DNA of 64,000 nt, from NCBI GenBank assembly GCA_021783235.1, contig JAJXUD010000014.1:1-64000 (forward strand), written 5' to 3'. Of this stretch, positions 9,090 through 18,802 are shown one piece after another; positions within the stretch are counted from its first letter, which is position 1; every line of letters begins with the position of its first letter. The notes under the pieces were generated by a model. It saw only the letters and a program-made list of their open reading frames with translations, made no database searches and was not told the DNA's origin. Source of the stretch: Myxococcales bacterium (lineage in GTDB: Bacteria; Myxococcota; Myxococcia; Myxococcales; JAKAPL01). The position numbers were made by a program, and so were the translations under genes.

Positions 9090-10577
9090 TCAGCCGGCGC
9101 GCGGGGCGGGCGGCGCCGCGAACGGACGCCCTCCTAGCCGCGAGGCGCGGATCAGGATCTCCCGCAGCGCCTCGACGGCCCCGCCCGTCACCGCGGCGGC
9201 CTCGGGCGGGAAATCGCCGGGCAGCTCGGACCGCCCCGGCACGATCACCACGGCGCCAATTCGGCGCGCCGCGAGGGTCGCGAGCTCGGCGTGGGCCGGG
9301 CCGATCGGTTCGGGCAGCAAGAGAAGGCAGCCGATCGCTCCGGCGCCGAACGGGGCCCAGAGCGGGCGCAGCTCGGCCGCCGCGGGCAGCGCCAGGAGGT
9401 CGATCACGAGCCCCTCGGCCAGCTCGAGCTGGCCGACCGTGCCGATCCCCACCGCCGGCGCGAACGTCGGATCGCCGCGCAGCTCCCGCACGGCGCCGAG
9501 CTCGCGCAGGCACGCCGACAGGAGCGCGGCGTCCGTCCAGCCGAGGAGCAGCTTGCCGCTCCCCGCGGCCCGACCGGGCGAGAGCCGCTGTAGCCTCGCC
9601 CGGAGCGTGTGCAGCGTCGCGGCCGGCACGAGCGGCCGCGACTCCCGCCGCGCCGGGGCCGCGGCCGGGACCACGATTCCCTTTTCGATGAGCGTCCCGA
9701 GCTCCTGGAGCAGCGCATGGTCGGTGGCCGGCGAGCGGTCGAGCAGCTCGGCCAGGGTCGCGCCGCCGCGCACGAGGGCGAGGAGCTCGGCCGTCAAGGG
9801 CCGTTGCTCCCCGTCGAGCAGCTCGGCGCGCGGGGTGAGCCGCAAGGGGAGCGTCGGGTCCGGCAGTCGGGCGCGGAGGCCGGCGATTTCGTCGGCCTGC
9901 CGCAGCCCTTCGAGCAGGAGCTCCCCGACCGATCGCCCGATCTCGCCCGCCGGGCCCGGCTCGCCGGGGGCGAAGGCGAAGCCTCCCTCGCGCCAGAGGA
10001 GCAGCCGGAAGAGCGCCTTGATGCCGCTCGCCCCCTCGGCCTCGGCCTCGGCGACGACGCCCGCCGAAAGGCGCAGCCGCGCGATGCCGAGCGGCCCCGC
10101 GACGCGCAGGACGCCGCTCTTGCGGTTCTGGCCGAGGATCTGGAGGAGGTCCGTCAGCGGAAGCTGCCCGAGCGTCCCCTCCATCGCCTGGTCGCCCCGC
10201 CGCGCCTTCTGGGCGGCCTCGAGCCGGCGGAAGGTCTGGCCGATCCGGGAGAGCAGCTCGTCGACGTTGAACGGCTTGCGCAGGAACGCGTCGTGCGGCG
10301 CCGCCGGCTCCCCGGTCGGCTCGCTCGCGCCGGTCACGAGGATGGGCACCTGCTCGGTGTGCGGGTTCGCGCGGAGGATCTGCCGGAAGGTCGCGAGGTC
10401 GAGCAACGGGCAGGCGGTGTCGAAGAGGACGAGGTCCGGCGGGCGCATGACGCAGAGCTCGAGGGCCCGCGAGCCGGTCCGGACCGCCGCCACCTTGTAA
10501 CCGCGCCGCCGCAGCTGCGGCGCGAGCAGCCGGGCGGTCTGCGGATCGGGATCGGCGATGAGGAGGTGGCGCGCCAT
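9090..10577 (-). CDS. Response regulator receiver + DUF4388 domain protein
   Basis: MARHLLIADPDPQTARLLAPQLRRRGYKVAAV...LVLFDTACPLL; DUF4388-like TLGQLPLTDLLQILGQNRKSGVLRV. Confidence 0.75.
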   Translation of the reverse strand: MARHLLIADPDPQTARLLAPQLRRRGYKVAAVRTGSRALELCVMRPPDLVLFDTACPLLDLATFRQILRANPHTEQVPILVTGASEPTGEPAAPHDAFLRKPFNVDELLSRIGQTFRRLEAAQKARRGDQAMEGTLGQLPLTDLLQILGQNRKSGVLRVAGPLGIARLRLSAGVVAEAEAEGASGIKALFRLLLWREGGFAFAPGEPGPAGEIGRSVGELLLEGLRQADEIAGLRARLPDPTLPLRLTPRAELLDGEQRPLTAELLALVRGGATLAELLDRSPATDHALLQELGTLIEKGIVVPAAAPARRESRPLVPAATLHTLRARLQRLSPGRAAGSGKLLLGWTDAALLSACLRELGAVRELRGDPTFAPAVGIGTVGQLELAEGLVIDLLALPAAAELRPLWAPFGAGAIGCLLLLPEPIGPAHAELATLAARRIGAVVIVPGRSELPGDFPPEAAAVTGGAVEALREILIRASRLGGRPFAAPPAPRAG

Positions 10578-10590
10578 GACTCCTTCGGAC

Positions 10591-12423
10591 TCAGTAAGGT
10601 TGCAGGTCGAACGCCTGCTGCAGGCGCGAGACGAGATGGTCGACGAGGAAGCGGTCGTCGGTGTGGAGCGCTTGGGTGGCGCCTTTTTCGTGGAAGAAGC
10701 CGTAGGCCCCACCGGCCGAGAGGAAGAGGGCGAAGGCGTGGTCCGCCGCCCGGGGCGCCGCCGCGGGATCGACGCAGACCGGCGTCACGCTGGGGTGGGA
10801 GATCTCGGCGGGGCCGCGCCGGCCGAGGACGTAGATCCGGGGGACGAGCTCGCGGCCGGGGAGCGCCTGGAGAAGCGGCAGCTCCGCCCGCAGCTCCGGG
10901 ACGCCGAGGTAGAGCAGCGCACGGCTGCTCCCGAGCCGGGAGACCTCGCGGCCGAGCTCGCGCTGGACCGCGGAGAAGAGGGCGGGATCGACCCGGGCGA
11001 CGCTCGGGTTCGCGCCGCGCCCCGCCGTCGCCGAGGGGCCGCGCAGCGCGTCGAGCGTCTGCCAGAAGTCGAGCTCATCGAGCTGCAGCCGGCGGCAGAG
11101 CGTGCCGCGCGATTCATCGATCCGCGCCCGGCAGCGGTCGAGCAGCTCGTCGAAGTCGTGGCCGTCGCCCGGAAACGTCGCCCCGCCCACCGTGACCCGC
11201 AGCGCGGGGCCGTCGTCCGTCGCGGTCGCCTCGAGCTGGCGCGCGAGATCGAGCACGCGTCGCTCGAACACCATCCCCCCGAAGCGGTCGGTCTCGGGGA
11301 GGACCGCGTAGAACTCGGCCTCAGCCACCTTCGAGAGGATGTCCGCGTCGCGCGCGAGACCGGCGAGCCGCGCGACGAAGCCCCGCAGCGCCTCGGCGAT
11401 GGCCTCGGGGGGCCGCTCGCGGCGCAGCGCCTCGAGGTTCTCGACGCGAACCGAGACGAGCGAGAACTCCCGGCCGTAGCGCTGCGCCTTGTAGAGCTCC
11501 TTCCCGGCGTAGTCGATGAAGTAGGAGAGGTTGTAGGCGGGGGAGTCGCGGTCGCGCAGGCCGATGCGCTCGAGCTCGGCGAAGCGGCGGGCGTTGCGCA
11601 GGGCGATGGCGGCGAGCTCGCCCACCGCCTGGGCGCGGCCGAGGTCGGCGCTCGTGAAGGGGCCCGCGAGCCGGTCGCCGAGGAAGAGCAGGCCGACGAG
11701 CCGAGACTGCGCCGAGAGCGGCACGTAGCAGCCGCCGTCCGCCCCGGAGGAGAAGGGAGCGCTCCCCTCGAGCCGCGCCGCGAACGGCCCGTCGCCCGGG
11801 TCGAGTCGGAGGGGCAGCGAGGCCCGGTCGACGAGGCCGCGGTGCGAGCTGAGCAGCAGGGCGCCGCCCTCGGAGCGCAGCCAGAGGGCGGCGCTCTGGG
11901 CGTCGACCAGCTCGGAGAAGAGCGCGAGGACGAGCTTCTGCAGCGGCTCGAGGTCGACGACCGCGAGCATGTCGAGGCAGCGTCGGTAGAGCGCCTGCGC
12001 GTGCAGCCCCTCGATGTTCTCGGTGAGCAGCCGGCGGTGCTCTCGCCGCAGCCGGCCTCGATCGATGCCGCGCGCGACGAACGAGCGCAGCTCCTCCGGC
12101 CCGGCCGGCCAGGCGACGAAGTCGGCGCAGCCGGCGCGCAGCGCGCCCGCGCCGAGCTTCGGGCGGTCGGCCGGGACGATGGCGACGATCTCGAGGTCGG
12201 TGTCCAGCTGGCGCAGCCGCTCGATCGCCGCGGGCGCGGCGGCCGCCTCGGCGTCGACGAGGCAGAGCTCGAAGCGGCGAGCCTCGAGGATCGGGAGGGC
12301 GGTCTCGAGGCTCGCCGCCGTGGCGGGCTCGCCGGCGCCGCCGAGGAGCTCGGCCATCTCGCGCGCGATCCGCTCGTCGGGGTGGATGAAGAGGATCGGG
12401 CGGGCGCCGGCGATCTCGCTCAA
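10591..12423 (-). CDS. Receiver-like + GAF + degenerate GGDEF domain signalling protein
   Basis: Proposed TTG start LSEIAGARPILFIHPDERIAREMAELL; GAF-like centre; GGDEF position reads VAEAEF. Confidence 0.6.
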   Translation of the reverse strand: MSEIAGARPILFIHPDERIAREMAELLGGAGEPATAASLETALPILEARRFELCLVDAEAAAAPAAIERLRQLDTDLEIVAIVPADRPKLGAGALRAGCADFVAWPAGPEELRSFVARGIDRGRLRREHRRLLTENIEGLHAQALYRRCLDMLAVVDLEPLQKLVLALFSELVDAQSAALWLRSEGGALLLSSHRGLVDRASLPLRLDPGDGPFAARLEGSAPFSSGADGGCYVPLSAQSRLVGLLFLGDRLAGPFTSADLGRAQAVGELAAIALRNARRFAELERIGLRDRDSPAYNLSYFIDYAGKELYKAQRYGREFSLVSVRVENLEALRRERPPEAIAEALRGFVARLAGLARDADILSKVAEAEFYAVLPETDRFGGMVFERRVLDLARQLEATATDDGPALRVTVGGATFPGDGHDFDELLDRCRARIDESRGTLCRRLQLDELDFWQTLDALRGPSATAGRGANPSVARVDPALFSAVQRELGREVSRLGSSRALLYLGVPELRAELPLLQALPGRELVPRIYVLGRRGPAEISHPSVTPVCVDPAAAPRAADHAFALFLSAGGAYGFFHEKGATQALHTDDRFLVDHLVSRLQQAFDLQPY

Positions 12424-13232
12424 GGGCCCTTCTCCGGCAGCTCGATCTCCCCATGGAAGACGGCCGCCGCAGGGCCGCGCAGCGAGACGGAGGCGAGGTT
12501 CTGGGCGACCGTGGCCCAGAGCCGGCCACCCGGCAGGTCGATCCGAATCTCGTCGCCCGGCCGGGCGATCCCCTTCGCGCAGGCTGCCGCGGCGGCGGCC
12601 GCCGCCCCGGTGCCGCAGGCGAGCGTCAGCCCGGCCCCGCGCTCCCAGACGACGAGCCCGAGCCCCTCGGGCCGAACCGCGCAGAGCTCGACGTTGGTGC
12701 GGCGCGGCGCGAAGCGCGGGTGGCGCTCGATCGCGGGTCCGAGGGTCCGGGCGGTCGCCTCGTCTGCCTCGCCCGCCTGGGCGAAGACGACGAAGTGCGG
12801 GTTGCCGAGCGAGACCGCGATCCCCTCGACGCGCCGCCCGGCCGCCTCGATCGTCTCCGGCTCGCCCAGCCGGGGGCGGCCGATCTCGGTGACGACCGCG
12901 CCCGCTCCCCCGTCGTCGCAGCGCAGCGGCCCGGCGTCGGTGTCGACACAGAAGGGCCCGGCCGCCTCGGCGAGGAGCCGCGCCGCCGCGCAGCGCAGCC
13001 CGTTGCCGCACATCTCGGCGACGCTGCCGTCGGGGTTGTAGATGTGCAGCCTCGCCCGCGACCGGCCGTCCCGTGGCGGTAGCAGCGTGAGGACTCCGTC
13101 GGCGCCCACCCCGAGGTGCCGATCGCAGAGCAGGCGCGCCTCGTCCGGGGTGACGAGCTCGCCGCCGGAGCGGGAGTCGACGAGGAGAAAGTCGTTCCCG
13201 AGCCCCTGGACCTTTTCGAACGACAGCCGCAT
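12420..13232 (-). CDS. dapF: Diaminopimelate epimerase
   Basis: MRLSFEKVQGLGNDFLLVD; MCGNGLRCAA; CGTGAAAAA catalytic motifs. Confidence 0.95.
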   Translation of the reverse strand: MRLSFEKVQGLGNDFLLVDSRSGGELVTPDEARLLCDRHLGVGADGVLTLLPPRDGRSRARLHIYNPDGSVAEMCGNGLRCAAARLLAEAAGPFCVDTDAGPLRCDDGGAGAVVTEIGRPRLGEPETIEAAGRRVEGIAVSLGNPHFVVFAQAGEADEATARTLGPAIERHPRFAPRRTNVELCAVRPEGLGLVVWERGAGLTLACGTGAAAAAAAACAKGIARPGDEIRIDLPGGRLWATVAQNLASVSLRGPAAAVFHGEIELPEKGP

Positions 13233-13304
13233 CGGAGGGCAGCATACCGCGCCGGCCTCGAGATCCGAGCGGGGAGGGGTGGCGCTGGGGTACGTTCCCC
13301 ACCG

Positions 13305-14252
13305 ATGCGGCTCGACCTCCACGTCCACCTCGCCGCCGCCGGCGTCCACGGCGCCGAGCTCTCCGACGCCTTTCGCCGCTCGGTGGCCTACCGCTTCCTC
13401 CTCCGCTCCCTCGGCCTCCCCCGCGGCGACGACGGCGCCCTCACCGAGGCCTACGCCGCTCGAGTCGTCCAGGCGGCCGAGACCGCCCGCGAGCTCGACG
13501 GCTGCGTCGTCCTCGCCCTCGATCGCCCCCACAGCGAGGTCGGTCTGCCGCTGCCGGGAGACCTCTTCGTCGGAAACCGCGTCGCCGCCGAGGTCTGCCG
13601 GAAGAGCCCTCGGCTCTGGCTCGGCGCGAGCGTCCACCCCTACCGGCAAGACGCGCTCGAGGCGCTCGACGAGGCGAGGGCGCTCGGCGCCGTGCTCGTC
13701 AAATGGCTCCCGAACGTCCAGCGGATCGATCCCGCCTCCCAGCGCTGCCGCCCCTTCTACCGGCGGCTGCGCGAGCTCGGCCTGCCGCTCCTCTCGCACA
13801 CGGGGCGCGAGCACACGATCCCGCGCTGGCGGCAGGCGCTCGGCGACCCCGCCCGGCTCGAGTCGGCCCTCGCGGAGGGGGTCACCGTGATCGCGGCCCA
13901 CGCGGGCACGGGTGGCGAGCGCGGCGATCTCGCCACCGTCGTCGATCTCGCCCGCCGCCACCCGCGCTTCTTCGTCGAGTGCTCCGGCTGCTGGACCCCC
14001 GGCCGCTTCGGCGAGCTGCGCGAGCTCCTCTCGATCGCCGAGCTGCGCGACCGCTGGGCCTTCGGCTCGGACTTCCCCGTCCCGGTCTTCTGGCCGCTCC
14101 TCTGGGGTCGCAGCGATCCCGCGCTGCGGCGACGAGGCCGGGAGGCGGAGAACCCGCTCGACGCGCGCGCGCTCGCCGCGCTCGCGTCGGGGCTGCCGGC
14201 AGAGGCCTTCGAACGCTCCGCGCGCCTCCTCGGCCCACGGGACGGGGTATGA
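13305..14252 (+). CDS. Amidohydrolase-2-like TIM-barrel protein
   Basis: MRLDLHVHL start; GLPLLSHTG; VTVIAAHAGTGG; FGSDFP near C-terminus. Confidence 0.7.
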   Translation: MRLDLHVHLAAAGVHGAELSDAFRRSVAYRFLLRSLGLPRGDDGALTEAYAARVVQAAETARELDGCVVLALDRPHSEVGLPLPGDLFVGNRVAAEVCRKSPRLWLGASVHPYRQDALEALDEARALGAVLVKWLPNVQRIDPASQRCRPFYRRLRELGLPLLSHTGREHTIPRWRQALGDPARLESALAEGVTVIAAHAGTGGERGDLATVVDLARRHPRFFVECSGCWTPGRFGELRELLSIAELRDRWAFGSDFPVPVFWPLLWGRSDPALRRRGREAENPLDARALAALASGLPAEAFERSARLLGPRDGV

Positions 14253-15211
14253 TGGCGCCGATGCCCTCCGAGCTCGCCGGCCGATCGATCCTGCTCGTGG
14301 ACGACGACCGGGCCAACGTGGCGCACCTGCGCGGCGAGCTCGCCGCCGAGGAGTACCGCTTCCTAGAGGCCTACGACGGGGCCGCCGCGCTCTCGGCCGT
14401 CCGCGACTCATCCCCGGACCTCGTGCTCATGGACGTCGAGATGCCCGGGCTCGGCGGCATCCAGGTCTGCCGGATCTTGAAGAGCAGCCAGCCGCAATTC
14501 GGCTTCGTGCCGGTCATCCTCATGACCGCGCGCGGCACGCAGGGGAAGGTCGAGGGGCTCGAGCTCGGCGCCGACGACTACCTCGTCAAGCCCATCGACG
14601 CCGCCGAGCTGCGCGCCCGCGTCAAGTCGATGCTCCGGCTCAAGGCGTCCAACGACGGCCTCCAGGCGGCGAACCGAAAGCTCGCCGAGTTGAACGCGAG
14701 GCTCGAGGAGCTGTCGGTCACCGACGCCCTCACCGGCCTGCACAATCGCGGCTTCTTCGATCGAAGGTTCGAATACGAGTTCAATCGGGCGCGCCGCTAC
14801 CGCTCCTCGCTCGCGCTGCTCATGATGGACATCGACCACTTCAAGAAGCTCAACGACGCCCATGGCCACCAGTTCGGGGATCTGGTCCTCCAGGGGGTCG
14901 CGAAGGCGCTCCAGGCCTGCCTGCGCGACGTCGACACCATCGCGCGCTACGGCGGCGAGGAGATCGTCGCGATCCTCCCCGAGACTCCCCAGGCCGAGGT
15001 GGCCGGGGTCGCCGAGCGGCTGCGGCTCGCCGTCGAGAGCGCCGAGTTTCTGGACCAGGGCGGGCGCGTTCCCGCCACGATTTCCATCGGCGCCGCCCTC
15101 TACCCGAACCGGGTGGCCCAGTCCCGCGCCGACCTGCTCAAGCTCGCGGACGACGCCCTCTACCGGGCGAAGGAAGGCGGGCGCAACCGCGTTCGTTTCT
15201 ATGAGGAGTGA
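14249..15211 (+). CDS. Response regulator diguanylate cyclase (REC-GGDEF, PleD-like)
   Basis: ILLVDDDRANVAHLR; VLMDVEMPG; GGEEI active site; RDVD I-site five residues upstream; ATGA overlap with upstream gene. Confidence 0.9.
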   Translation: MMAPMPSELAGRSILLVDDDRANVAHLRGELAAEEYRFLEAYDGAAALSAVRDSSPDLVLMDVEMPGLGGIQVCRILKSSQPQFGFVPVILMTARGTQGKVEGLELGADDYLVKPIDAAELRARVKSMLRLKASNDGLQAANRKLAELNARLEELSVTDALTGLHNRGFFDRRFEYEFNRARRYRSSLALLMMDIDHFKKLNDAHGHQFGDLVLQGVAKALQACLRDVDTIARYGGEEIVAILPETPQAEVAGVAERLRLAVESAEFLDQGGRVPATISIGAALYPNRVAQSRADLLKLADDALYRAKEGGRNRVRFYEE

Positions 15212-15218
15212 TGACCAC

Positions 15219-15632
15219 ATGAGACGCCCCCTCGCCGCCCTGCTCGGCGCCGCCGCAGTTGCCCTCGCGCCCGCCTGCCACGGCCGGGAGGCTCCCGACG
15301 ACGCCTTCCGCGCGTTCACCGCCGCCGTCATCGCCCACCGCGCGGACGACGCCTGGAGCCGCCTCACGAAGGAGAGCCAGGAGGCCATGACCGCCGCCGC
15401 CGCGAAGGTGGCGGCGCTCTCGCCGAAGGGCTCGGTGCCGACCGACCCGAAGCAGCTGCTCTTCGGAGAGGACGTCGGCCTCGCCCAGCCCGTCGACGAG
15501 ATCAAGGTCGAGGATGAGAAGGGCGCCGCCGCCACGCTCGAGGTCGTCACCGGCCCCTCCCACCACGAGGTCCACATGGTGCGCGAGGACGGTCGCTGGA
15601 AGCTCGACCTGACCGACGGGTTGAAGCTCTAG
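15219..15632 (+). CDS. Putative lipoprotein
   Basis: MRRPLAALLGAAAVALAPACHG lipobox-like signal. Confidence 0.55.
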   Translation: MRRPLAALLGAAAVALAPACHGREAPDDAFRAFTAAVIAHRADDAWSRLTKESQEAMTAAAAKVAALSPKGSVPTDPKQLLFGEDVGLAQPVDEIKVEDEKGAAATLEVVTGPSHHEVHMVREDGRWKLDLTDGLKL

Positions 15633-15679
15633 CAGGCCGCCGGGCAGTTGCCGTTCACCCTTCGGCGATAGCCGGAGTT

Positions 15680-16717
15680 CTACCGCCGCGCGCGCGCCTT
15701 GAGGTACGGGTCGAGCTGGAACCGCTTCACGTTCGCGTTGTGGCAGACGAGCGTCGGGCAGAAGGCGTGGGTGCCGTCGCCCTTGGCCACGAAGTAGAGA
15801 TCCTGGCACTGGCTCGGGTGGAGGGCGGCCTCGAGGGCGGCGGCGCCGGGGCTCGCGATGGGGCCGGGGGGGAGGCCCGCGGTCGTGTAGGTGTTGTACG
15901 GGTGGGGCGTCAGCAGCATCTTCTTCGTCAGGTTGCCGTCGAAGTGGCCCTGGGCGAGCCAGACCGCGTAGATGACGGTGGGATCGGTCTGCAGCCGCAT
16001 GCCGATCCGGAGCCGGTTGTGGAAGACGCAGGAGATGCGCGGCCGCTCCTCGGCGCGGCCGGTCTCCTTCTCGACGATGGAGGCGAGCGTGACCGCCTGC
16101 AGCTCGTCGAGCTTCGGGTCGCCACCGGGGAGGGCGCGCACCTTCGCCCAGGCGCTCTGGAAGTGCTGGACCATCTCGGCGACGAGCTTCGCGGGCCGTC
16201 GCCCCTTGGGCTCGAGGTAGGTGTCGGGGAAGAGGAAGCCCTCGGCGGTGGGGGCGGGGACGCCGAGCTTGTGCATGAGCTTCGGGTCGCGCATGGCGGC
16301 GAGGAGCGCCTGCGGATCGGCGAGGCCGGCCCTCCCCCAGAGCTCTGCGATCTCGTCCATCCGCAGCCCCTCTGGGATGGTCACCCTGTAGAGCTTCACC
16401 TTCCCGGAGAGCAGCTCGGCGAGGACCTGCTCGGGGCTCAGTGCACCGTCGAAGCCGTATTCGCCGCGTTTGAGCCTGCGGTCGGCGTGGCGGAGGCGAC
16501 CGTAGAGGTAGAAGCGCGCGCCGTCCGAGACGACCCCCGCGGCCTCGAGGGCGTGGCTCAGCTCGGCGAGGGTCTCGCCGGCGGCCACCTCGACGTCCCG
16601 TTCGCCGGGGCCGCCGAACGGCGTGTGGACGAAGGCCTGGAAGCGGAGCCCGACGACGCCCGCGGCCGCCACAGCGAGGAGCACGAGCACGGCGAGGACG
16701 GCGAGGAGTCGTCTCAT
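15680..16717 (-). CDS. mltG: Endolytic murein transglycosylase MltG (YceG-like)
   Basis: TIPEGLRMDEIA; GFLFPDTY; LASIVEKETGRAEERPRISCVFHNRL; NTYTTAGLPPGPIASPG. Confidence 0.95.
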   Translation of the reverse strand: MRRLLAVLAVLVLLAVAAAGVVGLRFQAFVHTPFGGPGERDVEVAAGETLAELSHALEAAGVVSDGARFYLYGRLRHADRRLKRGEYGFDGALSPEQVLAELLSGKVKLYRVTIPEGLRMDEIAELWGRAGLADPQALLAAMRDPKLMHKLGVPAPTAEGFLFPDTYLEPKGRRPAKLVAEMVQHFQSAWAKVRALPGGDPKLDELQAVTLASIVEKETGRAEERPRISCVFHNRLRIGMRLQTDPTVIYAVWLAQGHFDGNLTKKMLLTPHPYNTYTTAGLPPGPIASPGAAALEAALHPSQCQDLYFVAKGDGTHAFCPTLVCHNANVKRFQLDPYLKARARR

Positions 16718-17148
16718 GCGGGGTCGACCTCCGGCGAGCCCGCGTCCAGCCAGCCCTGGAGGATGATCTGGGCCGCGAGCGTGTCGATGACTTCCTTGCG
16801 CCGGCGCCGCGAGACGTCGGCCTGGATGAGGACGCGCTCGGCCTCGGCGGTGGAGAGCCGCTCGTCCCAGAGGAAGACCGGGAGCCCCAGCCGTTCGTGG
16901 ATCTTGCGCGCGAAGGCGCGGGTCTTCTCGGCGCGCGGCCCCTCGCTGCCGTCCATGTTGAGGGGGAGCCCAACGACGACGCGGAGGACCTCGCGCTCGG
17001 CGCAGAGGGCGGCGAGTCGCTCGAGGTCCTTCCGGTCGCCCACTCGGTCGAGCGAGCCGGCGCCCTGGGCGGTGAGACCGAGCGGATCGCTCACGGCGAG
17101 ACCGATGGTCCCATCGCCGTAGTCGACGCCCAGCGCGCGGCCGATCAC
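16714..17148 (-). CDS. ruvX: Holliday junction resolvase-like RuvX/YqgF
   Basis: RALGVDYGDGTIGLAVSD; VVGLPLNMDGSEG; LWDERLSTAEAE; overlaps mltG start. Confidence 0.93.
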   Translation of the reverse strand: MIGRALGVDYGDGTIGLAVSDPLGLTAQGAGSLDRVGDRKDLERLAALCAEREVLRVVVGLPLNMDGSEGPRAEKTRAFARKIHERLGLPVFLWDERLSTAEAERVLIQADVSRRRRKEVIDTLAAQIILQGWLDAGSPEVDPA

Positions 17149-18401
17149 GGCGAGACCCCTGCCGGGTCGCCGGGGAGGGGGGCGGACGAAGCTTTCGCCT
17201 GGCCCGAAAGGGGAACGGGCTGGGCCTTGGCCGCGCGAGGGGCCGGAGCTCCTTCCGCGGCCCCGCCGGGGGCGGCCGGGTGGGGCGGCGCCGGGGGCGC
17301 CCCTCCCGCCGCTGGCTCGAGCAGGAGCGACTTGAGGCGCGCGAGGCTCTGCTTCGTCTGGGACACGAACGGATTGTCCTCGCCGATCCGGTCGGCGGCG
17401 GCGAGCGTCTCGTCATAGACGTTGATGGCCTTGGTGACGAGCACCCGGACGCGCTTCCTCAGCTCCTCCCGGTAGATCGCCTGCTGCTCGGCGTCCAGCT
17501 TCGGCGGGAGGGGGGCGGAGACCAGGGCGTCGTACATCTCCTCGTAGAGCGAGCCGATGCGGAAGCCGGCGGCGGTGGCCCAGTGGCCGCTGCCGCTGCG
17601 GATGGCGCGCAGGTAGTGGCCCTGCGCCGAGAGCAGCTCCTCGGCCTTCTGCTCGAGCTCCTTGCCGAGGCCGTCGAGGTCGCCGCTCGACGGATCGAGC
17701 TTCACGGCGGAGAAGTAGGCCCGGTAGATCTCGCCCAGGAAGAACTCGGCCTTGCCCGCGATCTCCTCGGGGAGCCGCTCCTCGTCGGAGGCGCGGTCCC
17801 AGCCCTGCACCGACAGCCGCAGGTCGTGCTCGGCCTCGGTGAGCTTGCCCTGCTCGACCTCGCAGACGGCGAGGTCGACGCGGGCGCCGATCCGCTGCTC
17901 GGGCGGCAGGTCGGTCCGCGCCGCGACCACCGAGAGGATCTTCGCGGCCCCCTCGTAGTCCTCGAGGAAGTAGCGGCAGGTCGCCGCCTGCATCGCGGCG
18001 TCGAGCGCGTCCCCCTGGCCCGCAGCGGGGTTCGCGAGCGGCTCGAAGCGCTCGAGCGCCTTCGACCACTGGTGGAGCTGGAGGTGCGCGAGCCCCGAGT
18101 CGTAGGCCATTTCGGCGTGAAGGTGGCCTTCGGGGAAGGCGTCGACGCCGCGGTCGAAGGAGCGCGCGGCGAGCTCGTAGTCGGCCGAGGCGAAGGCGGC
18201 CTTGCCCTTCGCGAGGAGCTCGTCCTCGTTGAGCTGCGCGAGCGCGAGGTCGGCGGGCGACCCGGCGTGGATGGTCACCGGTGGGAAGACCATCGTCTGC
18301 ACGGGCTCCGCCTTCGGCTTCGCGGTCGCGCAGGCGGCGAGCGCGGCGAGGAGCGCGAGGCGGGCAGGCCCCCGGCGGGACTTGCGGCGGAGGGCCCTCA
18401 C
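17145..18401 (-). CDS. TPR-like lipoprotein
   Basis: LALLAALAACATAKP signal; tetratricopeptide-like helices. Confidence 0.6.
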   Translation of the reverse strand: MRALRRKSRRGPARLALLAALAACATAKPKAEPVQTMVFPPVTIHAGSPADLALAQLNEDELLAKGKAAFASADYELAARSFDRGVDAFPEGHLHAEMAYDSGLAHLQLHQWSKALERFEPLANPAAGQGDALDAAMQAATCRYFLEDYEGAAKILSVVAARTDLPPEQRIGARVDLAVCEVEQGKLTEAEHDLRLSVQGWDRASDEERLPEEIAGKAEFFLGEIYRAYFSAVKLDPSSGDLDGLGKELEQKAEELLSAQGHYLRAIRSGSGHWATAAGFRIGSLYEEMYDALVSAPLPPKLDAEQQAIYREELRKRVRVLVTKAINVYDETLAAADRIGEDNPFVSQTKQSLARLKSLLLEPAAGGAPPAPPHPAAPGGAAEGAPAPRAAKAQPVPLSGQAKASSAPLPGDPAGVSP

Positions 18402-18802
18402 TTGTCCGCCTGGAGCTTCACCTGGACCTCGCGGCGTCGCGGGCCGTCGAACTCGCAGAGGTAGACGGCCTGCCAGCTGCCGAGCTGGAGCTTCCCGTCC
18501 GAGACGACGAGCGCGGTGGAGTGACCCACGAGCGACGACTTCACGTGGGCGTGGGCGTTTCCCTCTGCGTGGGTGTAGTGGCCAGAGGAGGGGACGGCGC
18601 GCTCGAGCGCCGCGAGGATGTCGTCGCGGACGTGGGGGTCCGTGTTCTCGTTCACGGTGATCCCGGCGGTGGTGTGCATCACCGCGACGACGCAGATACC
18701 CTCTCGGACTCCGCTCTGCCGCACGAGCCCCTTGAGCTTCGCGGTCAGGTCGACGAGCTCCATCCGCTGCTGCGTCGAGATCTCGAGGCGATGAAGGCTC
18801 AC
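18398..18802 (-). CDS. YjbQ/UPF0047 family protein
   Basis: VMHTTAGITVNENTDPHVRDDIL; YTHAEGNAHAHVKSSLVG; LGSWQAVYLCEFDGPRRREV. Confidence 0.9.
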   Translation of the reverse strand: MSLHRLEISTQQRMELVDLTAKLKGLVRQSGVREGICVVAVMHTTAGITVNENTDPHVRDDILAALERAVPSSGHYTHAEGNAHAHVKSSLVGHSTALVVSDGKLQLGSWQAVYLCEFDGPRRREVQVKLQADK

